Below, piece by piece: positions 32,957 to 40,857 of a stretch of 64,000 bases of DNA (position 1 is its first letter; each line of letters begins with the position of its first letter). The notes below the pieces were generated by a model that was not told the DNA's origin, did not search any database, and was given only the letters and a program-made list of their open reading frames with translations. This DNA comes from Ornithinimicrobium laminariae. Its GTDB lineage: Bacteria > Actinomycetota > Actinomycetes > Actinomycetales > Dermatophilaceae. The stretch lies in assembly GCF_019457945.1 (NCBI RefSeq), contig NZ_JAHZSU010000003.1, positions 124,001 to 188,000 on the forward strand, written 5' to 3'. Made by a program: the position numbers and the translations under genes.

Positions 32957-34990
32957 GTGAGCGCTAACCCGCCGCAGACCGACGTCTTAAGCGAGCCAGC
33001 CTCACACGAGATGTCGATGACCTCGGTGCGACTCATCATCACCGTGCTCGCGCTCTGCGGCACGCTTGTTTCTTTGCAGCAGACACTGGTGCTGCCACTG
33101 CTTCCAGAGTTTCCTCGGATTCTCAACACCACGACCGAGAACGCTTCGTGGTTGGTTACCGTCACCTTGCTAACGTCCGCTGTCGGGACGCCCATTGTTT
33201 CCCGGCTAGCCGACATGTACGGCAAAAAGCTGATGATGGTCTTTTGCCTGGTGTGCGTGATCCTCGGCTCGCTGATGGCTTTGGTCTCCAGCACCCTGCC
33301 CTGGGTGATTGCCGGTCGCGGACTCGCCGGTATCGGCACCTGTCTGGTGCCCGTGGGCATTTCCATCATGCGTGACCAGTTGCCGGCCGAAAAGGTCGGT
33401 CAAGGGGTTGCCTTGATGAGCGCGACCCTGGGCATCGGGGGTGCCATCGGGATCCCGCTGGCTGGGGTCATCTCCGAGCAATGGGATTGGCACGCGTTGT
33501 TCTTGGTCAGCGGTGCCTTCGCTGTCGTCATGTTGATCCTCGTCGTGATGATCGTGCCGGAGTCGCAGGTGCGGACTAAAGGACGATTCGACTACGTTGG
33601 CGCCGTCCTCCTGTCGGCAGTCTTGACCAGTTTCCTGCTGGCTATCTCTAAAGCTGGGGCTTGGGGCTGGGACGACGCCCGTACGATCACCCTCATCCTG
33701 GTCGCCGGCGCGATCCTGGCGGCTTGGGTGCCCTGGGAGCTCCACTCAGGGCAGCCACTGGTCGACATTCGCACCGCGACACGGCGCACCGTCTTGCTGA
33801 CAAACTCCGCGTCCGTGCTCATCGGCTTTGCGATGTTCAGCAACTTCTTGACCAGTGCACAGCAAGTGCAAATGCCGATCGCCACCGGCTACGGGTTTAA
33901 CCTCAGCGTTATTGAGACAGGCCTAGTGATGCTCCCCGCTGGGCTGGCCATGGTGGCTATGTCGCCGGTGGCAGCTGGTTTGATCTCCCGCTTTGGTCCG
34001 CGGAGCGTCCTAATGGCCGGACCGCTGATCATGGCCGTTGGTTTCATCTTGCGCACGTTCCTCACCGAATCGGTGGCCGAAGTCATGATTGCTGCAGGAA
34101 TCACGTCGATCGGCACGGCAATGTCGTTCGCCGCCATGCCAGCGCTGATCATCCGCTCGGTGCCGATCACCGAAACCGCGTCGGCCAACGGCCTTAACAC
34201 TCTGTTGCGAGCCCTGGGCACCGCCACGGCCAGCGCGGTCGTCGCGGCTGTCTTCTCGAGCCTGACCGTCACCGTGGGGCAGGCCGTCGTGCCGTCCTTC
34301 ACCGCATACCAAGTGGTGTTCTATGCCGGTGCCGCGGCCGCTATTGGCGGGGCTGGCATCGCCGCGTTCATCCGGCGCCCCGTCGCGGCTGCCGCTGGTC
34401 AGGTCAGCGACAAGCCGGGGGACCGCCATCAAATGAAGGCGCAGGGCACGCACAGCGAGCTGATTGTCACCGGGCGCATTGTTGATGATTACGAGCAGCC
34501 CATGAAACAGGCGGTCGTGACCGTTCTGCAGCCTGACGGTCGCCACCTGGACTGGAGCCGCACCGATGCCAATGGCCGCTACGCCGTGGCACTACCTCAG
34601 GCGGGCACCTACTTGATGATTGCCTCTGCAGACGGCTGGGGGCCGATGTCTGGGCTGGTGGAGCTGGGCGATGGCGACTTTGACGTGATCAAGATGAATC
34701 GACGTCTGCGGCTGATGGGTTGGGTGACCGACGATGGGGCACCGTTCGGTGACGTGTTGGTGTCGCTCATCCAGCACTCGGGCGACTACGCGGCCACTAC
34801 CACCGCGGACACGGATGGCTACTACGACATTGGTCTCCCACCACCGGGCCGATATGTGCTGACTGTGGTGCACGCGGCGAGTGGTCGCACCAAGTCGCGG
34901 GCGGTGCATGTTGGCTCGATGTCCGCCACGGTGGACATCGACCTCACGACTGGGGTGCCGGCGCAGCTGCGCAAGATGGCGCGTTCGTAG
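32957..34990 (+). CDS. MFS transporter (DHA2-like) with two C-terminal carboxypeptidase-regulatory-like domains
   Basis: The 677-residue protein has an MFS permease of about 14 helices in residues 25-475: SRLADMYGKKLMM is the loop 2-3 motif A, and GIGGAIGIPLAGVISEQWDWHALF is motif C of drug/H+ antiporters. After helix 14 come two beta-sandwich repeats (about 495-580 and 585-665). Each has the CarboxypepD_reg pattern: VTGRIVDDYEQPMKQAVVTV with TDANGRYAVALPQAGTY, then GWVTDDGAPFGDVLVSL with TDGYYDIGLPPPGRY. This fusion is unusual, and the soluble part should face the cytoplasm. The GTG start follows TAGGAGC. It lies between arc and dop, where other actinobacteria have small hypothetical genes. 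Confidence 0.85.
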   Translation: MSANPPQTDVLSEPASHEMSMTSVRLIITVLALCGTLVSLQQTLVLPLLPEFPRILNTTTENASWLVTVTLLTSAVGTPIVSRLADMYGKKLMMVFCLVCVILGSLMALVSSTLPWVIAGRGLAGIGTCLVPVGISIMRDQLPAEKVGQGVALMSATLGIGGAIGIPLAGVISEQWDWHALFLVSGAFAVVMLILVVMIVPESQVRTKGRFDYVGAVLLSAVLTSFLLAISKAGAWGWDDARTITLILVAGAILAAWVPWELHSGQPLVDIRTATRRTVLLTNSASVLIGFAMFSNFLTSAQQVQMPIATGYGFNLSVIETGLVMLPAGLAMVAMSPVAAGLISRFGPRSVLMAGPLIMAVGFILRTFLTESVAEVMIAAGITSIGTAMSFAAMPALIIRSVPITETASANGLNTLLRALGTATASAVVAAVFSSLTVTVGQAVVPSFTAYQVVFYAGAAAAIGGAGIAAFIRRPVAAAAGQVSDKPGDRHQMKAQGTHSELIVTGRIVDDYEQPMKQAVVTVLQPDGRHLDWSRTDANGRYAVALPQAGTYLMIASADGWGPMSGLVELGDGDFDVIKMNRRLRLMGWVTDDGAPFGDVLVSLIQHSGDYAATTTADTDGYYDIGLPPPGRYVLTVVHAASGRTKSRAVHVGSMSATVDIDLTTGVPAQLRKMARS

Positions 34991-34994
34991 CGCC

Positions 34995-35000
34995 TAGGGT
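34995..35000 (+). promoter_or_regulatory. Leaderless -10 box of dop
   Basis: TAGGGT ends 6 nt before the ATG at 35007, so dop and pup can be transcribed separately from the upstream permease gene. Confidence 0.6.
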
Positions 35001-35006
35001 TGCCCC

Positions 35007-36521
35007 ATGACAGTGCGCAGAGTGATGGGGATTGAAACCGAGTATGGCGTCGCGCTGCCTGGTCAGCCAGCTGCCGACCCGATCATGTGGTCCGGACGGG
35101 TTGTCCAGGGTTATGTGCGCTCCGCGGCCACTAACGCATCCTTGCCGCTCACCTCAGGCTGGGACTATGCAGACGAAACTCCCTTGCGCGATGCCCGCGG
35201 ATTTTCGATGGCGAGGGCCTTGGCGGACGTCAGCCAACTCACTGACGTTGATGACCCAATGATCGCCAACAGCGTGCTGTCGAACGGCGCAAGGCTGTAT
35301 GTCGACCATGCCCACCCCGAGTATTCCTCGCCAGAAGTCATGTCGCCGCTGGACGCAGTGCGGTGGGATCGAGCCGGTGAGTTGGTGATGCGCCAGGCCG
35401 CCGATCATTGGGCGCAGACGGGCGAGCCAGTGCGGTTGTATAAGAACAACGTCGATGGCAAAGGCGCCTCCTATGGCACTCACGACAACTACCTCGTGCC
35501 CCGATCGGTGCCGTTCGCTGATCTGATCAGTGGGCTTTTGCCTTTTCTGATTGCTCGTCCAGCGATCTGCGGTGCGGGCCGGGTCGGGCTGGGCGTGGCC
35601 TCCCAGGGCGCGGGCTTCCAGATCAGTGCTCGGGCCGACTACATCGAAGCCGAAGTCGGGCTTGAGACAACTCTCAAGCGCCCGATCGTCAACACCCGCG
35701 ATGAGCCACATGCCAGCCCATCGGTGCATCGCCGCCTGCATCTGATTACCGGGGACGCGACCTGTGCAGATGTTGGCACGTTGCTCAAGGTTGGCAGCAC
35801 GAGCGCGGTGTTGCGGTTAATTGAGTCTGATCGCCATCCTCGGATCGAACTGGTCGATCCCGTCGCCGGGGCGCGGACGTTGTCCCGGGATCCGTCGTTC
35901 GCCGCGACGGTGCTTTCAACCGATGGCCAGCGCTTGAGTGCTCTCGACATTTTAGAGGCCTACCTCGTGGCCTGCAGAGAAGCCGTTGCTGATGAAGCGC
36001 CCGGGTGGGTTGCTGACAGCGACACTCAGATGCTGCTGGAGCGCTGGCAGGCGGTGCTCGATCAGTTGCGTGTTGACCCCTCCCAACTAGGCGCTCAGCT
36101 GGACTGGGTTGCCAAATGGAACTTGCTGCGAGGGTTCAAAGACCGTGATGACCTCAGTTGGAATGACCCACGTCTGCAGCTCATCGACATTCAATACTCC
36201 GATGTCGACCTATCTCGAGGCCTGGCAGCCAAACTTCGTGCTGCTGGCAGGCTTGAGTCGTTGGTCAGCGATGAGGCTGTCAGAGCCGCCATGGTGACCC
36301 CACCATTAGATACCCGGGCTTGGTTTCGAGGCGCGTGCGTCGCCCGCTTCGGGGCTGATGTGAAAGCTGCATCGTGGGATTCCGTGGTGCTGCTGGACCG
36401 TCGTTCGCGCCCGCAACGGGTAGGGATGCCTGAGCCCGAGGGAGGCACCGAGAGCATCTGGGCGGACCGCATCGCCTCCAGCACCACATCCGCTGACCTG
36501 CTTGAGCATCTGTCAGACTGA
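35007..36521 (+). CDS. dop: Deamidase/depupylase of Pup
   Basis: Dop converts the C-terminal Gln of Pup to Glu and removes Pup from modified proteins. The 504-residue protein is a carboxylate-amine-ligase fold: VMGIETEYGVALPG carries the metal-binding Glu residues, the Dop-specific loop occupies about residues 36-80, and RLYVDHAHPEYSSPE holds the catalytic Asp (about 100). Then come YKNNVDGKGASYGTHDNYL with nucleotide and metal contacts, and NTRDEPHA. It is complete and 4 nt upstream of pup. Since this Pup ends in Gln, Dop is needed before conjugation. Confidence 0.95.
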   Translation: MTVRRVMGIETEYGVALPGQPAADPIMWSGRVVQGYVRSAATNASLPLTSGWDYADETPLRDARGFSMARALADVSQLTDVDDPMIANSVLSNGARLYVDHAHPEYSSPEVMSPLDAVRWDRAGELVMRQAADHWAQTGEPVRLYKNNVDGKGASYGTHDNYLVPRSVPFADLISGLLPFLIARPAICGAGRVGLGVASQGAGFQISARADYIEAEVGLETTLKRPIVNTRDEPHASPSVHRRLHLITGDATCADVGTLLKVGSTSAVLRLIESDRHPRIELVDPVAGARTLSRDPSFAATVLSTDGQRLSALDILEAYLVACREAVADEAPGWVADSDTQMLLERWQAVLDQLRVDPSQLGAQLDWVAKWNLLRGFKDRDDLSWNDPRLQLIDIQYSDVDLSRGLAAKLRAAGRLESLVSDEAVRAAMVTPPLDTRAWFRGACVARFGADVKAASWDSVVLLDRRSRPQRVGMPEPEGGTESIWADRIASSTTSADLLEHLSD

Positions 36522-36525
36522 AGGT

Positions 36526-36717
36526 ATGTCTGGACAAGAGCAGCAGCGACGAAACACTCCCGAGCCTGAAGAGCCCACACCACCAGCCCCCGCACAGGTG
36601 GCCTCGGAGGCCAAGAAGGACGCTGAACTCGACTCATTCTTGGACGAGATCGACGGTGTCCTTGAGACGAACGCCCAAGAGTTTGTGCACGGATTTGTGC
36701 AAAAAGGCGGCCAGTAA
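36526..36717 (+). CDS. pup: Prokaryotic ubiquitin-like protein, Gln form
   Basis: Pup is a 63-residue disordered protein modifier. The N-terminal half is polar and Pro/Glu-rich, the ARC-binding helix is at about residues 30-52 (KKDAELDSFLDEIDGVLE), and the C-terminus is GFVQKGGQ. The terminal GGQ must be deamidated by Dop to GGE before PafA can link it to lysines. The ATG at 36526 follows GAAGG, 4 nt after the dop stop; an earlier in-frame ATG at 36502 lies inside dop. Only 34 nt separate pup from pafA, so prcB and prcA are absent here. Confidence 0.96.
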   Translation: MSGQEQQRRNTPEPEEPTPPAPAQVASEAKKDAELDSFLDEIDGVLETNAQEFVHGFVQKGGQ

Positions 36718-36739
36718 CCTCAAGCCAACCGGTGCCGCC

Positions 36740-36745
36740 TAGGGT
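36740..36745 (+). promoter_or_regulatory. Leaderless -10 box of pafA
   Basis: TAGGGT ends 6 nt before the ATG at 36752, inside the short pup-pafA gap. Confidence 0.6.
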
Positions 36746-36751
36746 GGTGAC

Positions 36752-38155
36752 ATGGATCGACGTGTGTACGGCATTGAGACTGAGTTTGGGGTCACCTGCG
36801 CCTTCACCGGGGACAAGCGGCTTTCCTCAGACGAAGTTGCTCGTTACCTCTTCCGCAAGGTTGTGACCTGGGGGCGGTCGAGCAACGTCTTTTTAGGCAA
36901 CGGCGCCCGGCTCTACTTGGATGTCGGTTCCCACCCGGAGTACGCCACTGCAGAGTGCGACTCGGTCGACGACTTGATCGCCCAAGAAAAAGCGGGGGAG
37001 TTGATCGTTCACGACCTTGCCCTCGACGCTGAGCGTCGGATGGCCAACGAGGGCATTGAAGCCCGCGTCTACGTGCTGAAGAACAACGTTGACTCTCGGG
37101 GGAACTCCTACGGCTCACACGAGAACTACTTAGTGCGACGTGCTGCTCCGCTCAGCCGGATCACCGACAGTTTGATCCCGTTCTTGATCACCCGCCAGTT
37201 GCTCACGGGGGCCGGTCACCTGCAAGTCACCGGTGAGCGCGCGACATACCAACTCAGTCAGCGTGCCGACCACATGTGGGAGGGTCTGAGCTCTTCAACG
37301 ACCCGGTCGCGACCCATCATCAACACGCGGGATGAGCCGCACGCGGATGCTGAGCAGTTCCGCCGCCTGCACGTCATTGTGGGGGACTCCACGATGAGCG
37401 AAACGACCACGAGATTGCGCGTGCTCACTACCGGTCTGTTGCTTGCCGCCATCGAAGCAGGCACGCCGATGGGCGATCTGAGCATCGCGGACCCGGTGCG
37501 CACTATCCGGGCGGTGAGTCGCGACAAAACTGGGACTAAGCCGATCAAACTGGCATCAGGTCGCACGATGAGCCCACTCGAAATGCAGTGTGCGTTCCTT
37601 GCCAAAGCCCGGGCGTTTGCCGAATCGTCTGGCCTGATCGAGCAGGAAACCTATTCGTGGGCGCTGGAGTTGTGGGAGCGGGGGCTGCGTGCTGTGGAGA
37701 CCGAGCAGTGGGGCCTCATCGACACCGAGATCGAGTGGGCGATGAAGTGGCGGATGATGGAGCGCTATGCCGCCAAATTCAGTCTGGGGATGGCCGATCC
37801 ACGAATGCAGCAAATCGACATGGCCTGGCATGACATCCACCCCGACCGCGGGCTCTATAACCTGCTAGCCAAGCGGGGGAATGCGTCTCGGATTATCACC
37901 GACGCGGACGCCAAGAAGGCCATGGTGACCCCGCCACAGACCACTCGCGCCAAAATGCGTGGCGAGTTCATCCAGGCAGCGCACCAATATGGCCGCGACT
38001 ACAGCGTGGACTGGGTCCACCTCAAACTCAACGACGTCCCGGCCACCACCGTGATGTGTCGTGACCCACTGGTTCCCCGCGATGAGCGGGTAGACCGGCT
38101 GCTGGCGGGCATTCGCGCTGGCACTCCCAGGCAAGATTCAGCCGCCGCGTTGTAG
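36752..38155 (+). CDS. pafA: Pup-protein ligase
   Basis: PafA uses ATP to join the C-terminal Glu of Pup to substrate lysines. The 467-residue protein is homologous to Dop but lacks the Dop loop. It has RRVYGIETEFGVTCAF, the catalytic Asp in RLYLDVGSHPEYATAEC (Asp57), YVLKNNVDSRGNSYGSHEN, and NTRDEPHADAEQFRRLHVI. RGLYNLLAKRG and MVTPPQTTRAKMRGEFI follow in the C-terminal domain that binds Pup. It has its own leaderless-type promoter 6 nt before the ATG. All active-site segments are intact, so pupylation itself should occur. Confidence 0.96.
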   Translation: MDRRVYGIETEFGVTCAFTGDKRLSSDEVARYLFRKVVTWGRSSNVFLGNGARLYLDVGSHPEYATAECDSVDDLIAQEKAGELIVHDLALDAERRMANEGIEARVYVLKNNVDSRGNSYGSHENYLVRRAAPLSRITDSLIPFLITRQLLTGAGHLQVTGERATYQLSQRADHMWEGLSSSTTRSRPIINTRDEPHADAEQFRRLHVIVGDSTMSETTTRLRVLTTGLLLAAIEAGTPMGDLSIADPVRTIRAVSRDKTGTKPIKLASGRTMSPLEMQCAFLAKARAFAESSGLIEQETYSWALELWERGLRAVETEQWGLIDTEIEWAMKWRMMERYAAKFSLGMADPRMQQIDMAWHDIHPDRGLYNLLAKRGNASRIITDADAKKAMVTPPQTTRAKMRGEFIQAAHQYGRDYSVDWVHLKLNDVPATTVMCRDPLVPRDERVDRLLAGIRAGTPRQDSAAAL

Positions 38156-38188
38156 AGTTGGGTCGAATCCAATTCGCTAAGAGAAGGA

Positions 38189-39238
38189 ATGCGCGTGCGC
38201 TCTCCCCGCTCCAAGCTGCTTGCTCTTGCAGCCGCTCCCATTATTTTGTTGTCCGCTTGCTCGAGCGACAGTGGCGATGACGCAGCTGCAACGTCAGCGC
38301 CCGACAACGCTGCCGCTACCTCGGCTGGCCCAGATAGTGCTTCCAGCACCGCCGCTGCCAGCACTGACATCGCTGATGTTGACGTCGACGTTGCCGACGA
38401 GGATGGCGTTTCGGTTCCGAGCCTGACCTTGGGTGGCGACACCTTTGCCGATGGCCCCGTGCCCTTCAGCCTTGACGCCACCGAGACTAAAGAGGTTGAC
38501 GAAGGCGATGGCAACACTGTCGAAGCCGGCGAAGAGGTCACGGTCAAATACCTGGCCGTCAACGGCACGACCGGCGAAGAGCTGCTGAGCACATTCCCGA
38601 CCGAAGAAAGCGTCGTGATGGACACCTCTTCGGAGCTGCTCCTTCCCGCTTTTGCTGACACGCTGGTCGGTCAAAAGGCTGGCTCCTCCTACATCTTGGG
38701 CATGCCGCCCGCCGACGGTTTCGGTGAGGCTGGCAACGCGAACTTGGGCATTAACCCAGGCGACACGGTCCTTTTCTACGTGGAGGTCATTAGCTCGGCC
38801 ACCCCGCTGAGCCAGGCCGAGGGCGAAGAGGTTGAGCCGAAGGATGGCTTGCCGACGGTCGAGGCAGACGGTTCGTCGCCGGCCACCATCACCATCCCGG
38901 ATGACCTGGATGCACCCGATGAGCTCGTCGTCGAGCAGCTCATCAAGGGTGAGCGGGCCGAGGTTGAGGCCGGACAAACTGTCTCGGTCCACTACACCGG
39001 TGTGAAGTTCAGCGACGGTGAGCTATTTGACTCCTCGCTTACTTCTGGCACGCCCTTCTCAACTGTCATTGGCGCTGGCCAGGTCATCGAGGGCTGGGAT
39101 GAAGGCCTCGTTGGCCAGCCCGTCGGCTCCCGTGTGCTGATGATCATCCCGCCGGAGCTGGCCTATGGCGCAGCAGATGGCAACGAACTGCAAGAAGAGA
39201 CATTGGTCTTTGTCGTCGACATCCTGTCGGCCAGCTGA
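38189..39238 (+). CDS. FKBP-type peptidyl-prolyl isomerase lipoprotein with two FKBP domains
   Basis: The 349-residue exported protein has a lipoprotein signal peptide (lipobox LLSACSS, Cys near residue 24) and an Ala/Ser/Asp-rich linker. A first, degenerate FKBP domain (about 110-210: GEEVTVKYLAVN, SYILGMPPADGFGEA) is followed by a complete second one (about 245-348: GQTVSVHYTGVKFSDGELFD, VIEGWDEGLVGQPVGSRV, IPPELAYG). It would fold proteins outside the membrane. It follows pafA by 33 nt with an AGAAGGA Shine-Dalgarno and is the usual pafA neighbour in actinobacteria. A strong terminator follows. Confidence 0.92.
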   Translation: MRVRSPRSKLLALAAAPIILLSACSSDSGDDAAATSAPDNAAATSAGPDSASSTAAASTDIADVDVDVADEDGVSVPSLTLGGDTFADGPVPFSLDATETKEVDEGDGNTVEAGEEVTVKYLAVNGTTGEELLSTFPTEESVVMDTSSELLLPAFADTLVGQKAGSSYILGMPPADGFGEAGNANLGINPGDTVLFYVEVISSATPLSQAEGEEVEPKDGLPTVEADGSSPATITIPDDLDAPDELVVEQLIKGERAEVEAGQTVSVHYTGVKFSDGELFDSSLTSGTPFSTVIGAGQVIEGWDEGLVGQPVGSRVLMIIPPELAYGAADGNELQEETLVFVVDILSAS

Positions 39239-39252
39239 CTCAATGCATTGAA

Positions 39253-39292
39253 GGACGAGGTCGCACCGGATTGGTGTGGCCTCGTCCGTCTT
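39253..39292 (+). terminator. Terminator after the FKBP lipoprotein gene
   Basis: A 15-bp stem (39253-39267 with 39273-39287, two G-T wobbles) with a 5-nt GGATT loop is followed by GTCTTT. It separates the two FKBP genes. Confidence 0.78.
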
Positions 39293-39329
39293 TATCCCGT
39301 CCCAATCCCACCAGAGAGAGGTTGCTTTC

Positions 39330-39707
39330 ATGAGCGAGAAGACCAAGCCCGAGATTGAGTTCCCCGGGGAGAACCCGCCGAGTGAGTTGGAACTAGAGGA
39401 CATCATCGTTGGCGATGGTGCCGAGGCCACCCCCGGCTCCACTATTGCAGCGCACTACGTCGGCGTCTCCTGGTCTACCGGTGAAGAGTTCGACGCGTCA
39501 TGGAACCGCGGTCAGCCGTTGTCCTTCACCGTGGGCGTCGGCCAGGTCATCCAGGGCTGGGACACCGGCCTGGTGGGCATGAAGGTCGGCGGACGCCGTC
39601 GGATCACCATCCCGCCGCACCTCGGCTACGGTGACCGCGGCGCCGGCAACGTGATCAAGGGTGGCGAAACCCTGATCTTTGTCGTTGACCTCGAGGACGT
39701 CTCTTAA
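39330..39707 (+). CDS. Small cytoplasmic FKBP-type peptidyl-prolyl isomerase
   Basis: The 125-residue single FKBP domain has no signal peptide. It shows GSTIAAHYVGVSWSTGEEFDASW, the active-site VGQVIQGWDTGLVGMKVGGRRRI, and IPPHLGYGDRGAGNVIKGGETLIFVVDL. It is the classic FkpA-type minimal FKBP seen downstream of pafA. The ATG at 39330 is preceded by GAGAGAGG; the longer frame from 39276 would start inside the terminator. Its stop overlaps the convergent DUF3866 gene by 4 nt. Confidence 0.93.
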   Translation: MSEKTKPEIEFPGENPPSELELEDIIVGDGAEATPGSTIAAHYVGVSWSTGEEFDASWNRGQPLSFTVGVGQVIQGWDTGLVGMKVGGRRRITIPPHLGYGDRGAGNVIKGGETLIFVVDLEDVS

Positions 39708-40822
39708 GGAGACTCATCGCGCGGGGCGTCTTGCAGCTGATCGGCTGCGAGGCGCCCCGCTGCCATTGCTGCCAGGAACGCAATCGGGTCATCGCTCAGC
39801 CCTCGGCCCATCGTTGAAAGTCGCACGGGCGTCTGCTCCAGCGCCGCTAGCCCGCCTGCACAGGAAACCGTAGCCACCCCAAGGTGCGCTGCGCCGCCCA
39901 CGAGATCTGCCACCTGCTGCTCAACCTGGATTCGCAGATCCTCGTCAATGCCCGAGCCGGACAAGTCAGGCAGGGCTAGGGTCGCCGGACGATTCAAGAC
40001 ACGCCCGTATGCGGTGATCGAGTGATGTGAGAGCCCTTGGTGACGTAGACGTGGGTCAGCACCGGACAGTCGCAAGCAACCGATTGGCTGACCGTTCAAA
40101 ACGGCCGCAGCGTTGAGGGCCTCACCGGCCGCGACCCCGGAGAACCCCCAACGAGTGCCTGTCCCTAAATTGCCTGGCCCTTGAGCGATGATCGCGATAT
40201 CGGCCCGCACGATGTGCCGGGCGGCCAGCAAACCAGTGTGAATAGTCACCGCCTCCAGATCACCGCCATAGCTCTGGCCGGTGGTGATCACGTTCGCTAG
40301 CCAGCCTTGTTCGCGAAGAGTTGCTGCCGTTCGTGAAAAGGCCGCTGGCAAGGCACCTCCATCAGCCATCACATAGGCGACTGTCAGGCCAGGGTTAACC
40401 AACCTGATGCCAGCAAGGATGGCCGGGAGACTGGAGTGCAGATCGGCCACGACCACCGGCATGCCGCCGATGGAGTCTGCGTCTGCGAGCACTTCGTGAT
40501 GCGGACTCTCTTGGTCATCGACGCCAAGCACCATGGTCTGCGTTGGCGTGTAGCGCGCTTTGACCAAGTGTCCTGGGCCGCTTTGCGTCTCCGGTAGCTG
40601 ACCAAGGTTGGCAACCATCATCGCCAAACCTCCTGTGCCGAGTCCTTTGACAACGGTGGTGATGTTGAGCAGCACTTTGTCACCAACCTCGGGCTGGCCG
40701 ACCTCAGCCAGATAAGCCAGGGCGCGCATCTGGCCATGTTGCTCCACCTCGACGGTGAAGACTGCTGCACCCTTCCAACCGTCGTGTTTGCCGCTGACTA
40801 CTCCCAAGGCCCAATCGATCAC
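39704..40822 (-). CDS. DUF3866 family protein
   Basis: The 372-residue soluble protein starts with a beta-rich domain (about residues 1-95: GAAVFTVEVEQHGQMRALAYL, VGDKVLLNITTVVKGLGTGG). A Rossmann-like domain follows, with PVVVADLHSSLPAILAGI, VAYVMADGGALPAAFSRT, ARADIAIIAQGPGNLGTGTRWGFSG and a C-terminal helix region. These match DUF3866, which lies beside the pup/pafBC cluster in many actinobacteria but has no known role. The GTG start follows a TAGGGT box by 7 nt and is divergent from pafB. Confidence 0.82.
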   Translation of the reverse strand: MIDWALGVVSGKHDGWKGAAVFTVEVEQHGQMRALAYLAEVGQPEVGDKVLLNITTVVKGLGTGGLAMMVANLGQLPETQSGPGHLVKARYTPTQTMVLGVDDQESPHHEVLADADSIGGMPVVVADLHSSLPAILAGIRLVNPGLTVAYVMADGGALPAAFSRTAATLREQGWLANVITTGQSYGGDLEAVTIHTGLLAARHIVRADIAIIAQGPGNLGTGTRWGFSGVAAGEALNAAAVLNGQPIGCLRLSGADPRLRHQGLSHHSITAYGRVLNRPATLALPDLSGSGIDEDLRIQVEQQVADLVGGAAHLGVATVSCAGGLAALEQTPVRLSTMGRGLSDDPIAFLAAMAAGRLAADQLQDAPRDESP

Positions 40823-40829
40823 AGGGATT

Positions 40830-40850
40830 ACCCTACGGCTCAGGTAGCGT
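40830..40850. promoter_or_regulatory. Divergent leaderless promoter pair, DUF3866 gene / pafB
   Basis: TAGGGT on the minus strand (40835-40830) lies 7 nt before the GTG at 40822, and TAGCGT on the plus strand (40845-40850) lies 7 nt before the ATG at 40858. Confidence 0.6.
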
Positions 40851-40857
40851 GCGCTCT

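Noticed and set aside
36718..36751. Possible prcB/prcA remnant between pup and pafA
   Set aside because: The gap is 34 nt and holds the pafA promoter box. There is no room for even a fragment of a proteasome gene.
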